From: Bdellovibrio sp. CG22_combo_CG10-13_8_21_14_all_39_27
Lineage (GTDB): Bacteria; Bdellovibrionota; Bacteriovoracia; Bacteriovoracales; Bacteriovoracaceae
Assembly: GCA_002786715.1 (NCBI GenBank)
Contig: PCTW01000061.1
Span: forward strand, 1-64,000
DNA length: 64,000 bases
Direction: 5' to 3'
Position 1 is the stretch's first letter; every line of letters starts with the position of its first letter. Made by a program: the position numbers and the translations under genes. Positions 42,964 to 51,544 of this stretch are shown here, piece by piece. A model generated the notes under the pieces. The model did no database searches and had not been told where the DNA came from. It saw only the letters and a list, made by a program, of their open reading frames with translations.

Positions 42964-43125
42964 AAGAACCTATTTTAAGTGAGATAGACCATTTATCAAA
43001 GGAGAATTAGGCCGATTAATCTATTTGTTTTTTATTTAGAGAGAAAATTACAGTGCTTTTCTTCGACACCTTGCCAAATTAGGAAAAAATGTTAATTTCC
43101 AGCGACTTAAAACAAAGAGAAGACT

Positions 43126-43650
43126 ATGGAAAAGACATTAAGAACACGTTCTAAGCCCAAAACTTTAGTTGCTGGAAAAAAAGCGACCAAAGTTACTAAG
43201 AAAGCAACAGGAGACAAGGCATTTAAGGCCCGTCGCCCAAAAGTGACTCGTGAAAAACCAACTACCATTTATGTAGGAAATTTGAACTATAAAATGGAAG
43301 AAGATGATATTTTGAATCTCTTTCGCGATTTCGGTAGCGTGAAGTCAGTTAAGATTGTTCCTAATGATAAAGGAACAAAAAAAGGAATCGCCTTTGTTGT
43401 GATGCCTTGGAAGCGCGATGCTGTCGAAGCGATTCGCACTCTTGATGGGCAAGTTGTTTGGGATCGTACTTTGAAAGTGAGTGAAGCGATTGATGGCTTT
43501 AAACTTGATGATGAAGAAATGAAGAAAATGAAGATGGCGAAAGCCAAAGCTTTAAAAGAAGAAAAGACTGAACCAAAGAAAGCTGTGAAGAGAAGCAAGA
43601 AAGCTGAAACAGGTCTTAAAGTACTTATGGATTTTTTAGGTAAGAAATGA
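43126..43650 (+). CDS. RRM RNA-binding protein with basic N- and C-terminal tails
   Basis: A 174-residue protein. A Lys/Thr-rich N-terminus (about 1-45, KPKTLVAGKKATKVTKKATG) precedes one RRM: RNP2 IYVGNLNY at about 47-54 and RNP1-like GIAFVVMP at about 86-93. A Lys-rich helical tail follows (about 130-165). It is the first gene of a three-gene operon with a SUI1 protein, overlapping it by 4 nt, so a role in translation or RNA handling is likely. Confidence 0.8.
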   Translation: MEKTLRTRSKPKTLVAGKKATKVTKKATGDKAFKARRPKVTREKPTTIYVGNLNYKMEEDDILNLFRDFGSVKSVKIVPNDKGTKKGIAFVVMPWKRDAVEAIRTLDGQVVWDRTLKVSEAIDGFKLDDEEMKKMKMAKAKALKEEKTEPKKAVKRSKKAETGLKVLMDFLGKK

Positions 43651-43979
43651 GCTCAAACCGTATCGTCTGGTCGGATGAAGATGGTGATGTCCGAAAGAAA
43701 AAAGAATCGATTACAAAGCAAGATCTTCACGTCGATGAATCAAAGCTTGAGCTAAGGTTGCGAAGGCTCTCTTCAGGTAAAGGAAGAGTTGTTATAGAGA
43801 TTAAGGGTCTACCTAAGAACGTTGAGTGGTGTAAAAAACTGGCTTCCGATCTTAAGAAAAGCCTAGGCGTCGGTGGCGCTTTTAAAAATGATTATATTGA
43901 GATTCACATTGATAATATTGAAAAGGTAATGAACTTCTGCGATTCCAAACAAATCAAATGGAAGAAGACAGGAGGCTAG
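43647..43979 (+). CDS. SUI1/eIF1-like translation factor (YciH family)
   Basis: A 110-residue protein matching the bacterial SUI1/YciH family: RRLSSGKGRVVIEIKGLPKN, LASDLKKSLGVGGAFKNDYI and a C-terminal beta strand. In bacteria YciH/eIF1-like proteins affect initiation fidelity and stress translation. Overlaps the RRM gene by 4 nt, and is followed 7 bases later by a small gene, so these three are one operon. Confidence 0.85.
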   Translation: MSSNRIVWSDEDGDVRKKKESITKQDLHVDESKLELRLRRLSSGKGRVVIEIKGLPKNVEWCKKLASDLKKSLGVGGAFKNDYIEIHIDNIEKVMNFCDSKQIKWKKTGG

Positions 43980-43986
43980 GACAATT

Positions 43987-44193
43987 ATGAAAAAAGAAAT
44001 TGAATTAAAAAGCATGTCACCAAAAAGACTTCGTACATTGAGAAATAATCTCAATAATCGTCTTTCTAGTTTTAAAGTAGATGGGGAAAAGGCAAAGCCT
44101 CTTCAACCGAGCCATACTCTCTACGGTCGTTCAGAAGCAGAATGTCAAAATCTTCTTGATAAAGTTATCGCTAGACTTAAAGAACAAGCTTAA
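43987..44193 (+). CDS. Small basic protein of the RRM-SUI1 operon
   Basis: A 68-residue basic, mostly helical protein (MSPKRLRTLRNNLNNRLSSF, LLDKVIARLKEQA). A strong AGGAGG sits at 43971-43976, with 10 bases to the ATG. Its tail overlaps the convergent phospholipase D gene by 4 nt. Unknown family; RNA binding is plausible from composition and context. Confidence 0.65.
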   Translation: MKKEIELKSMSPKRLRTLRNNLNNRLSSFKVDGEKAKPLQPSHTLYGRSEAECQNLLDKVIARLKEQA

Positions 44194-45488
44194 AAGAGTG
44201 GTCTCAAAGGCAGTACGAGAAGTCTCTTTAGGAAATAAAGAGCTTTCGACGAGTCATAATTTTCAAAAAAATCTTCCGTCGTATTTGAATCGAGATACTG
44301 TTTATGCATGTAATTTGAGAGTTGCTGACCCAAATGAGGTGAAGAATCACAAATTAATGTTCCTTCCAAATTGATCGCCTCTGATCTTCTATCCCAATTA
44401 AAAGAGGAAATGACAAAAGACTGCTGATCTATCAAATAGGTCTTGGAATGAATGCGGTAAAGCTTATTTTCATCATTGTCGCGGTTGCTTGGCGCTTCTC
44501 CATTAAAATAGCGAATGGGGAGACCATGTTTTGCAAAGCGATGGGCGTCGTAGTTAGCGAGAGAGATGTGAAATTCCAATGAAGAGAGTGCTCCGTTGGT
44601 AAGAAATTCAATATTGATTCCTTTATCTAACCAGCTCTTCATTATTTTGCGTTGGGTACGAGAAGGAATAAAATAAGGAGATTCTACTTGGATACTTTTC
44701 TTGGCCGATTTGAGACGTCTATAAAACTCGCCTAAGATATCTTGATGGTTGTCTTTATCTGTCGATGTTGCCCAAGTAATTTTATCACAAGTTCCAATAA
44801 GTAGATCACTCCTTTGAGGAGTGGTTCGAGCGAGGTCATTTGAAAGTTTAATATCGGACTCATTTGTCTCTAAGTAATGAGAAATGACCTCTCGATCTTG
44901 TTCTTTCACTTTGGCCTTGAACGAGTTATTGGCCCATCTTCCAGTGTGAACAATATCAAATGAATGTTGAATGTCTTTAACGATTGGACCGCTTAACAAG
45001 ACCTCACGATCAATGGCCGTTAAATCCTCTTCAATTTCATATTGTGAGCTCTCATTATTTCTTCCTCCCACAATGGCACGCTCCTCATCGACGATGAGTA
45101 GTTTGCGATGAGTTCTGAAGCCTAATTGAAGCTTTTTAGTATTAAAAACTTTGATTGAAATATTCTTCGTATGAAGTAATTTTTGCAATAGCGATAATTT
45201 TGCGGAGTCTGTACCTACTTTATCGATCGTCATTTCAACTTTGACACCATGATTAGCTCGTTCAACTAAGGCTTGAACAATCAGTCTTGTCGCTGGGCCA
45301 AATTCAAAAGCAAAAGTCTCCATTGAGATACGTTTTTGAGCGGAACGAATAAGTTCCAGTCTTTTGGCCAATCCAATTTTTCCGTAATTCATGATCTGCA
45401 TTTGATGAGTTTGATTCGAATGGGCCACCAGGGCATGAGCTGATGCCACAGGCAAAATCGTCAATAAGAGAAGCGCTTTTAAATTCAT
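44190..45488 (-). CDS. Exported phospholipase D / cardiolipin synthase-like protein
   Basis: A 432-residue protein with a signal peptide (MNLKALLLLTILPVASAHA). It has both HKD motifs of the PLD superfamily: H127-R-K129-LLIV-D134 followed by GGRN, and H347-S-K349-TYLI-D354 followed by SSFN. The signal peptide and the pairing favour a secreted phospholipase or phosphatidyltransferase over a membrane cardiolipin synthase, since no TM helices are seen. It may act on prey or self envelope phospholipids. Confidence 0.85.
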   Translation of the reverse strand: MNLKALLLLTILPVASAHALVAHSNQTHQMQIMNYGKIGLAKRLELIRSAQKRISMETFAFEFGPATRLIVQALVERANHGVKVEMTIDKVGTDSAKLSLLQKLLHTKNISIKVFNTKKLQLGFRTHRKLLIVDEERAIVGGRNNESSQYEIEEDLTAIDREVLLSGPIVKDIQHSFDIVHTGRWANNSFKAKVKEQDREVISHYLETNESDIKLSNDLARTTPQRSDLLIGTCDKITWATSTDKDNHQDILGEFYRRLKSAKKSIQVESPYFIPSRTQRKIMKSWLDKGINIEFLTNGALSSLEFHISLANYDAHRFAKHGLPIRYFNGEAPSNRDNDENKLYRIHSKTYLIDQQSFVISSFNWDRRSEAINLEGTLICDSSPHLGQQLSNYMHKQYLDSNTTEDFFENYDSSKALYFLKRLLVLPLRPLF

Positions 45489-45537
45489 GACAGCTGTATC
45501 TCATAAAAGAAGCGAATTGAGACAAACTGGATAAACT

Positions 45538-45885
45538 TTACTTATTTTGAGGAAGATCGCGAAAGATAAAAAAGACGGCTAAAATCAAGCAGATAGAGGC
45601 ATAAAGGAAGTTTTTTGAAAGAGGAACCTTCATATAAAAAAGACAAAAGAGCCCAAAGATGGTCATCGTGATGACTTCTTGAATGATTTTAAGTTGGGGG
45701 AGAGTAAAGACCTCATGCCCTAAGCGATTTCCAGGAACTTGAAAGCAGTATTCAAAAAAGGCAATTCCCCAGCTAATCAAAATGACAATCCATAATGGCC
45801 TATCGCTTAAATTTTTAAGATGCCCATACCAGGCAAAGGTCATAAAGATGTTAGAAATTATGAGTAGGCCTATGGGTTGAAACAC
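45538..45885 (-). CDS. DUF486 (DMT-like) small membrane protein
   Basis: A 115-residue protein with four TM helices. The VPGNRLGHEVFTLPQLKIIQ motif, with LGHE and the QEVIT segment, is the signature of DUF486, a small drug/metabolite-transporter-like family. Function unknown. It faces the esterase gene at 45912 with 26 bases between them. Confidence 0.8.
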   Translation of the reverse strand: MFQPIGLLIISNIFMTFAWYGHLKNLSDRPLWIVILISWGIAFFEYCFQVPGNRLGHEVFTLPQLKIIQEVITMTIFGLFCLFYMKVPLSKNFLYASICLILAVFFIFRDLPQNK

Positions 45886-45911
45886 AAAGATCTCCGTTCT
45901 AGACTTTCGTC

Positions 45912-46988
45912 ATGAATTTATTCTTAATCTTATGGATTGGCCTATTAAATGCCAAGACTGTTTTTATCAATGTCCCTTGGTGGACCACTGGCCCGATTTA
46001 CGTTACTGGCAGTTCTCAAGCACTTTGCCAATGGAAACCCAATTGCCAAAGACTAAAACAGGTTGCTCCTTTGACCTATTCTTTTGAAAGCAATGAACTC
46101 GATCTCGAATTCAAAGTCACTCGAGGGACTTGGGAAACTGAAGCCACTAAATCAAATGGAATCCGCTTTCCAAATTTTGACCTTGCCTCCCAAAAGGAGA
46201 CTCAGTTTATCTCTATAGAAAATTGGGCCGATCTTCCGGGCCTTTCAGCCACCAGCGCCATTGAAGAGTTTGATCTTTATTCTCCAGAGCTCAAAAGAGA
46301 TAAAAAAATACGTATCTTGTTGCCCAAATCTTATCAACTCAATACGAAGAAACGCTATCCCGTCATCTACGCTCAGGATGGTCAAAATCTTTTTGATTCG
46401 TCGGTTGGAAATTTTGGCATGGAATGGGCCTTTGATGAAGCCATTACTAAATTAGTGAATGAGAAAGCGATTCCAGAAGTGATTGTCGTGGGAATTGATA
46501 GCAATGAATTTAGAACGAGAGAATATAATTTCCCACTAGAGGGTCAGCAGTACGCTGATTTTTTAAGCGATACTCTTAAAAAGCATGTTGATTCAAAGTA
46601 TAGAACATTGAGCTCGAGGGAGAATACTTTTCTTATGGGAAGTAGTTACGGTGCAATAATTTCGTTTGAAACACTTTGGTTTCATTCCGAAGTTTTCTCT
46701 CGCGCCGCTTGTTTGAGTTTTCCTGCCCAGGCGACGAACAGTTATGTCTTCGATTTCATCGATCAGCAGAAACTTCAAAATCCCGAAGTTTATTTTTATC
46801 TTGATCACGGGATGATTGGAAGTGATGCTGGCTATTTTCAGCATACTTCTTTGTTTGTGACAAAGTTAAGAGAGCAAGGTTTTAATCGCGATCGACTAAC
46901 TTATAATCTTTTTCCTTACGCTGATCATCGCGAAGTTGATTGGGCAAGAAGACTTCCTGGAGTTTTAAAGAATCTTTTATTGCAGTAA
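45912..46988 (+). CDS. Exported esterase (enterochelin-esterase/S-formylglutathione hydrolase-like)
   Basis: A 358-residue protein with a short leader (MNLFLILWIGLLNA). The N-terminal ~110 residues form a beta sandwich like a carbohydrate-binding/CBM20-type module (VTGSSQALCQW, LEFKVTRGTWE). The alpha/beta-hydrolase domain has the oxyanion region VIYAQDGQNLFD and the nucleophile elbow MGSSYGAI, with YADHREVDW holding a candidate His. The group includes Fes-like siderophore esterases and feruloyl esterases; the substrate is not determined. Confidence 0.75.
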   Translation: MNLFLILWIGLLNAKTVFINVPWWTTGPIYVTGSSQALCQWKPNCQRLKQVAPLTYSFESNELDLEFKVTRGTWETEATKSNGIRFPNFDLASQKETQFISIENWADLPGLSATSAIEEFDLYSPELKRDKKIRILLPKSYQLNTKKRYPVIYAQDGQNLFDSSVGNFGMEWAFDEAITKLVNEKAIPEVIVVGIDSNEFRTREYNFPLEGQQYADFLSDTLKKHVDSKYRTLSSRENTFLMGSSYGAIISFETLWFHSEVFSRAACLSFPAQATNSYVFDFIDQQKLQNPEVYFYLDHGMIGSDAGYFQHTSLFVTKLREQGFNRDRLTYNLFPYADHREVDWARRLPGVLKNLLLQ

Positions 46989-48083
46989 ATGATTCATGAG
47001 TTGTAAGCAGCTTTGTCCACCAATTCCCGTTTTTAATTTCTTTTCAACAGGGGAGAGCATATTAAGAAAATGCCTCCAAGCATCGTCGCGATTGGCGTGC
47101 CCTTTTCTCCAATTATCGGCAAACTCATGTGACCAATTCCAAGGATAATCTTTCTTAGAATAAAACCAACGATCACCGGCCTCGGCCTTTATACTTTTAT
47201 CGTAGCCCCACTGAGCGAAGGGGATTTGCTTATTGGGATTGATACTTTTGAGGTCATCTCTAACGACATAGTGACCAAAATCAAAGATGCCTCCGTGATT
47301 TTTGGTTCCTTGTATATTTCGATTAGGATCGACGCCATATTGATGAAAAACGTTTTGGATTTTCATCCTTAAGTCTTCTGGAAGCCAAGCTCCAGACTGG
47401 GGAACCCGATCATGTCCTTGGCGAACATAGAATCCTGCGGGTGAAGTTGAACCATCAGCATGAACGACATCAAATCCCGGATCAATGACAGCATAAGAAC
47501 CAACTGTTTTTTGAGTGAGTTCTGAGTCCTTAAGAACTCTTCTCATCATATTTTCGTAAACAAATTCTCGAATGGTTTCGCCTAAGGTTGCCACGCCATT
47601 TCCGTGATCTCGTTGCCCAGGTCTTAAAGCACCTACGCCTTTAACATCCATAATTCCGATTTCGTTTCCAGTGACAGGATCTTTCATATCAAAAACCAAT
47701 GCTCGACCATAATCAGTTGGGCGGTGAGCATCGATAAGTTCTCCAGTAGTCGGAATAGCAGTATTAACGATTGTTTGTTTGGTTTGGGGAATGGAAACGT
47801 AACCCACCTGATCAATAAGCCACTTATCAATTTCAGAATCGCTGTAATTTTTCATGACCGGAAAATCTCTTTTGATCAGGTCATAGTCAACAATAACAAC
47901 TTTTGCATTTCTAAGTTTGACGACTTGTTCTGTTTCACTATGGACATCGACTTCTTTAATATTTCTTTTAGGTTCAATATTCCAAAATTGAGAATCATTA
48001 TCGCTATTTGCAATTGTTCGATGAGGACTTTGGCAAGCAAGGGAGAGTGTTAAGAGAACTAAACTGATGAGTATGTTTTTCAT
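46977..48083 (-). CDS. Lipoprotein with a SelO-like (protein AMPylase) core
   Basis: A 368-residue protein; the start at 48083 gives a leader with lipobox LSLAC, Cys17. Its middle matches SelO family landmarks, though distantly: GIMDVKGVGALRPGQRDHGN, ATLGETIREFVYENMM, TQKTVGSYAVI, GFYVRQGHDRVP, then GGIFDFGHYVV where SelO has a DYGPY motif. SelO is a pseudokinase that AMPylates proteins in the cytoplasm or mitochondria; an exported lipidated version is unexpected. The last 12 bases overlap the esterase gene. The SelO relation is an inference from these spaced motifs. Confidence 0.6.
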   Translation of the reverse strand: MKNILISLVLLTLSLACQSPHRTIANSDNDSQFWNIEPKRNIKEVDVHSETEQVVKLRNAKVVIVDYDLIKRDFPVMKNYSDSEIDKWLIDQVGYVSIPQTKQTIVNTAIPTTGELIDAHRPTDYGRALVFDMKDPVTGNEIGIMDVKGVGALRPGQRDHGNGVATLGETIREFVYENMMRRVLKDSELTQKTVGSYAVIDPGFDVVHADGSTSPAGFYVRQGHDRVPQSGAWLPEDLRMKIQNVFHQYGVDPNRNIQGTKNHGGIFDFGHYVVRDDLKSINPNKQIPFAQWGYDKSIKAEAGDRWFYSKKDYPWNWSHEFADNWRKGHANRDDAWRHFLNMLSPVEKKLKTGIGGQSCLQLMNHLLQ

Positions 48084-48266
48084 GACAATCTTATCGTCAA
48101 GCTCGTCAGTTTTATTAGAGAGGAAAATACTCAAGTAAGTGGCAGCCCAGTTGAGGGACCAACTGGACTGCAATGGAAGTGCTAGAGAGATAAAGTCATG
48201 ATAAGAAGAACAAAGAGAACAACTACTGATTTCATTTTTTACTCCAAAGAAATCGTAAACGTTGAG

Positions 48267-48295
48267 AAAAGGCTCCCTCAATTAACTTGAGGGAG
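48267..48295 (-). terminator. Rho-independent terminator for the small gene at 48298
   Basis: CTCCCTCAA (48273-48281) and TTGAGGGAG (48287-48295) form a perfect 9-bp stem around a 5-nt loop. On the minus strand it is followed by CCTTTT, a short T tract, just after the stop of the gene at 48298-48483. The ~190 bases beyond it up to 48084 hold nothing else convincing. Confidence 0.65.
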
Positions 48296-48297
48296 GA

Positions 48298-48483
48298 TTA
48301 GTTAAACGGCTTGGCGTACTGGTTGAGAAGATGGACGTCAGGGCCGTTTTCTCTGATACGATGATTTTTTTCTGGGATCTCTGTCTCTTCTTCTAAGTAA
48401 AAAGCCTCGGCGAGTAGGCGAGTAAGCCATCCGCGAAAAGGTTCACTTACTTCGGCAATGCTGTGTTCGTGTGTGTAGTCCAT
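48298..48483 (-). CDS. Small acidic protein
   Basis: A 61-residue protein. A near-perfect Shine-Dalgarno AAGGAGGTC is followed by two ATG codons; spacing favours the second (48483). Composition is acidic (EEETEIPEK) with a central hydrophobic helix (GWLTRLLAEAFYLE). No family recognised. An 18-base palindrome lies 37 bases upstream and a terminator follows, so it is a monocistronic unit that may be regulated at the leader. Confidence 0.65.
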   Translation of the reverse strand: MDYTHEHSIAEVSEPFRGWLTRLLAEAFYLEEETEIPEKNHRIRENGPDVHLLNQYAKPFN

Positions 48484-48519
48484 CATGACCTCCTTGTTTT
48501 TTTGATGGAGCGATCCCCT

Positions 48520-48537
48520 TTGCCCTGTTCAGGGCAA
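48520..48537 (-). promoter_or_regulatory. Perfect palindrome in the leader of the small acidic protein
   Basis: TTGCCCTGTTCAGGGCAA is an 8-bp inverted repeat around TT. It lies about 37 bases upstream of the 48483 start. It could be an operator, or a leader hairpin affecting transcription or translation. No T tract follows on either strand, so it is not a terminator. Confidence 0.5.
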
Positions 48538-48692
48538 CCAAAGAATCTAGTAAATTTCTATCAAGAGTCGGAGTTTTTGATGCTCCGATGTGTGTATAAG
48601 GTATTATAACTTACGCATTAGTTACGCACAAGACACAAAGTTTCAAGACTTTTTTAGTTTGAGTTAAAAGGGTGAGAATAGGCCCTTTTAAG

Positions 48693-49145
48693 CTATTTTA
48701 GCGCTTCTTTTTCGATCCAAAATATTTTTCCAAAGCCACCAATAAAGCGTAAGCGCACCGGGTTTAAACGATAAAAAGCGAAATCATGAGTTCCAAAATA
48801 AGCACGAGATTCTGGAAAGCGAGCAAAATAACGATCAAAAGTATCTTGATCTTTAGAAACGAGCTCAGCATCGGCCATAAAGCTGAGACGTGCCAAGGCC
48901 TGTTTATTTTGAGTGTCAGCAGTTTCTGCGACAGTAAGGCATACCTTTGGATTAGTGATGAGATTCTTTGTATGTTGGGCAATAGCACTGATGAGAATGA
49001 CGGGACGATTGTTCTGGTCAAGAGCATAGGGAGTGAGTGAGCCAAACGGATAGCCAGGAACATCAAGGGAGTGCGTAGAGAGAATTCCTTCTCGACAGTT
49101 TTCAAGAAGTTCAAGAGCTGTATTCCATTGTTCATTTGTAGTCAT
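48693..49145 (-). CDS. HugZ/pyridoxamine-5'-phosphate-oxidase-like protein
   Basis: A 150-residue split-barrel flavoprotein-like protein. The HugZ/PNPOx landmarks are LLENCREGILSTHSL, PGYPFGSLTPYALDQ and NPKVCLTVAE, then a C-terminal FIGGFGKIFWIE. Family members bind FMN or haem and act in haem oxygenation or detoxification. The exact reaction is not determined. Confidence 0.8.
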   Translation of the reverse strand: MTTNEQWNTALELLENCREGILSTHSLDVPGYPFGSLTPYALDQNNRPVILISAIAQHTKNLITNPKVCLTVAETADTQNKQALARLSFMADAELVSKDQDTFDRYFARFPESRAYFGTHDFAFYRLNPVRLRFIGGFGKIFWIEKEALK

Positions 49146-49210
49146 TTCTCTTTCCTTGTAACATTCTATAAGATGAATTTAATAGTCTCATATTTTTAAA
49201 GGATGTAATC

Positions 49211-49576
49211 ATGCAAGTCGCCTATCTGTATATCGGACTCAATAGCTTTATTATGATGGCATTGGCAGTTGTTGTTGTTATGGGACGTGGAAAGAATAAA
49301 GTCTCTTTTGGTGATGGGGGAGTTAAAGCACTTAATACAGCGATACGAGCTCATGGAAATAATACTGAGTACGTACCGTTCGGTCTTATACTTATTTTTG
49401 CTCTCGCTACAAAAGGTGCTAGCAATATGCAATTACACCTTCTTGGTGCAAGTTTAACTGTGGGGAGAATATTACATGCACTAGGATTGATCATTGGTCT
49501 ACCAATGGGAAGAATGTTTGGAATTATTTTGACCTGGTTAATGATCATTGTCGGCGCAGTGATGATTACTCTCTAG
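49211..49576 (+). CDS. MAPEG family membrane protein
   Basis: A 121-residue protein with four TM helices, matching MAPEG (glutathione S-transferase-like microsomal) proteins: the FGDGGVKALNTAIRAHGNNT segment with RAHGN, then EYVPFGLIL and GRILHALGLIIG. Likely a glutathione-dependent transferase or peroxidase in the inner membrane. It is 8 bases from the VOC gene, possibly an operon. Confidence 0.85.
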   Translation: MQVAYLYIGLNSFIMMALAVVVVMGRGKNKVSFGDGGVKALNTAIRAHGNNTEYVPFGLILIFALATKGASNMQLHLLGASLTVGRILHALGLIIGLPMGRMFGIILTWLMIIVGAVMITL

Positions 49577-49584
49577 GAGAAGAT

Positions 49585-49956
49585 ATGATTACAGGTATTC
49601 AAGATATTTATTATAATGTTTCCGATATGGATCGCGCCGTTCAATTCTATACGAAAGTGATTGGCATGAAAGTTCGTTTCAGTGAAGAGCATTGGACCTC
49701 ACTTGATGCCTGGGGGACAAATATTGGTTTGCATTGGACTGAGGGGCAACCCGTTCCTCATTCTCCGCGCGACTCCCATGGTGCTCACTCTGGGGCTACT
49801 CTTACACTAAAATCTAATGATGTGACTATGGATAAGGAAAAGCTTATTCAAGCTGGGGCAACAATTCTGGGAGAGATGGATGCCGCTTGGGGGCATATGT
49901 TGATTTTTGAAGATCTCGATGGAAATGTTCTCAAACTCATGAATCCCAAGTACTAA
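49585..49956 (+). CDS. Glyoxalase/VOC superfamily protein
   Basis: A 123-residue single VOC domain: GIQDIYYNVSDMDRAVQFY with a start motif typical of the fold, GMKVRFSEEHWTS, a mid His (IGLHWTEG), and the end FEDLDGNVLKLMNPKY with the conserved Glu region. Glyoxalase I, dioxygenase or fosfomycin-type activity cannot be told apart. Preceded by AGGAGA. Its end overlaps the convergent eptA by 4 nt. Confidence 0.85.
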   Translation: MITGIQDIYYNVSDMDRAVQFYTKVIGMKVRFSEEHWTSLDAWGTNIGLHWTEGQPVPHSPRDSHGAHSGATLTLKSNDVTMDKEKLIQAGATILGEMDAAWGHMLIFEDLDGNVLKLMNPKY

Positions 49957-51542
49957 TCAGCAAAAAGACTAAGATTCTTTTTGTAAACTTCAGTATTCAC
50001 TTGGAAGAAATTTAACAGTGTATGAGAGAGGTGATCGTGGGAGATCTCTTGTTCTTTTTTTCCACTTAGTTTTTGAATGACTTGTTTATGATTGGTCCAA
50101 ATAATCCAAGGAATATGAATCTGCTCTCTCGGAGCAAATAAGTAAGGCATAGCATGCAGATAAACACCCATTTCTCCGAGTGATTCTCCGTGATCAGATA
50201 AGTACATCATCGCAACATCTCTCTGATCCTGATATTTTTGAAGTATCGTTATAATATGATCGAGAACGTAGTCAGTATAAACGATAGCGTTGTCATAGGC
50301 ATTTACGATTGTTTCTTGTTCACATAAGCTGATGTCGTCTTGAGTACATTCAGGTTTGAATTTTTTGAATTTTTCAGTCGTGCGTTTATAATAGGCTGGG
50401 CCGTGATTCCCCCGTTGATGAAGCACAATCAGTTGGTCACGATCAACAGAGTTAATTCTCTCTTCGAGATTTGTGATCAAGATCTCATCGCGACATTCAT
50501 GTTCGCTACAAAATTCATTATGATCTAATCGATTGAGGTCCTCATTTTCGATACGATCACAAACTCCTTTGCAACCATCATCATTATCGCGCCAAAGAAC
50601 ATTAACATTGGCCCTTTTCAGAACATCGAGAACATTGTCGTAATAGCGACCTTTGACATCGTTATAATTTGTTCTTTCAAAAAGTGAAAACATACAAGGT
50701 ACAGAAATTGAGGTTTCGGTTCCGCATGAAGTGGCGTTGCTAAAATAAACGAGGTCCTCTCTTTGTGAAAGGAGAGGGTTGGTTTCTTTCTTGTAACCCC
50801 CAAGTTGGAAGTTTTCAGAGCGAGCTGTTTCGCCAACCACTAAGATCATCAATCTTTTCTTTCTCTCTGGAATAGTTGCTGCGTGGGCATCAAGACCCAT
50901 ATGAGTAAAGGGGGGGGTTGAAGTGAAGAGATTTTTCTTTGTAAATTTAATAAGTGAATAAACATAAGTAATAGGATTGGTATAATAGCGAACTTGCTTG
51001 TGGTTGCGAAAAAGATTGGCATAGCTTCTTCCAAAACCGAGTGCTGTTAAAATAATGATCAAGAAAGTTGCAATGAGTTGAAGACCATTCTTTTTAAGCG
51101 GACTTGGAATAATTTTAATTTGCGAAATAATAAAAGCAGGAAGTACTCCGAAAAAAACAAAATAGAGAAGTAATTTAGCATTCAATAAACTCAAAAATTC
51201 ATTTTTATTAGTTTCGACAATATTTTGAAACATGCGATCACTGATGATGACATGATAAGAGTCCATAAAATAAGCGGCGAATGAACTAAGGACAAAAATG
51301 ACAATCAAGAAGTATTTTAGGATTCGCAATTGACCAATAATCGAGAATACAATTGTTTGCAATCCAACGATCGTAACGGCCAACGAAATATAAAAAAGAA
51401 AGTTGCCAAAATCCATGGGGAAGACATTTGAAACCTTGTTCCAAAAAGTCACATTATAAAAAGCACAGAGGACAATGCTCACAACCAATGAAAGATTGAA
51501 AGTTGAGATTTGAAAATTTTTGATCTTTTGCCAGATAAACAT
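49953..51542 (-). CDS. eptA: Lipid A phosphoethanolamine transferase (EptA-like)
   Basis: A 529-residue protein with an N-terminal bundle of about five TM helices and a periplasmic sulfatase-fold domain. AGGTGAGC gives the start at 51542. Catalytic features are VVGETARSENFQLGGY, the nucleophile region SCGTETSISVPCMFS with Thr, HQRGNHGPAYY, and LSDHGESLGEMGVYLHAMP. It adds phosphoethanolamine to lipid A phosphate, reducing surface charge and polymyxin binding. The gene before it on this strand is a PAP2 phosphatase. Confidence 0.9.
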   Translation of the reverse strand: MFIWQKIKNFQISTFNLSLVVSIVLCAFYNVTFWNKVSNVFPMDFGNFLFYISLAVTIVGLQTIVFSIIGQLRILKYFLIVIFVLSSFAAYFMDSYHVIISDRMFQNIVETNKNEFLSLLNAKLLLYFVFFGVLPAFIISQIKIIPSPLKKNGLQLIATFLIIILTALGFGRSYANLFRNHKQVRYYTNPITYVYSLIKFTKKNLFTSTPPFTHMGLDAHAATIPERKKRLMILVVGETARSENFQLGGYKKETNPLLSQREDLVYFSNATSCGTETSISVPCMFSLFERTNYNDVKGRYYDNVLDVLKRANVNVLWRDNDDGCKGVCDRIENEDLNRLDHNEFCSEHECRDEILITNLEERINSVDRDQLIVLHQRGNHGPAYYKRTTEKFKKFKPECTQDDISLCEQETIVNAYDNAIVYTDYVLDHIITILQKYQDQRDVAMMYLSDHGESLGEMGVYLHAMPYLFAPREQIHIPWIIWTNHKQVIQKLSGKKEQEISHDHLSHTLLNFFQVNTEVYKKNLSLFAD

Positions 51543-51544
51543 GC

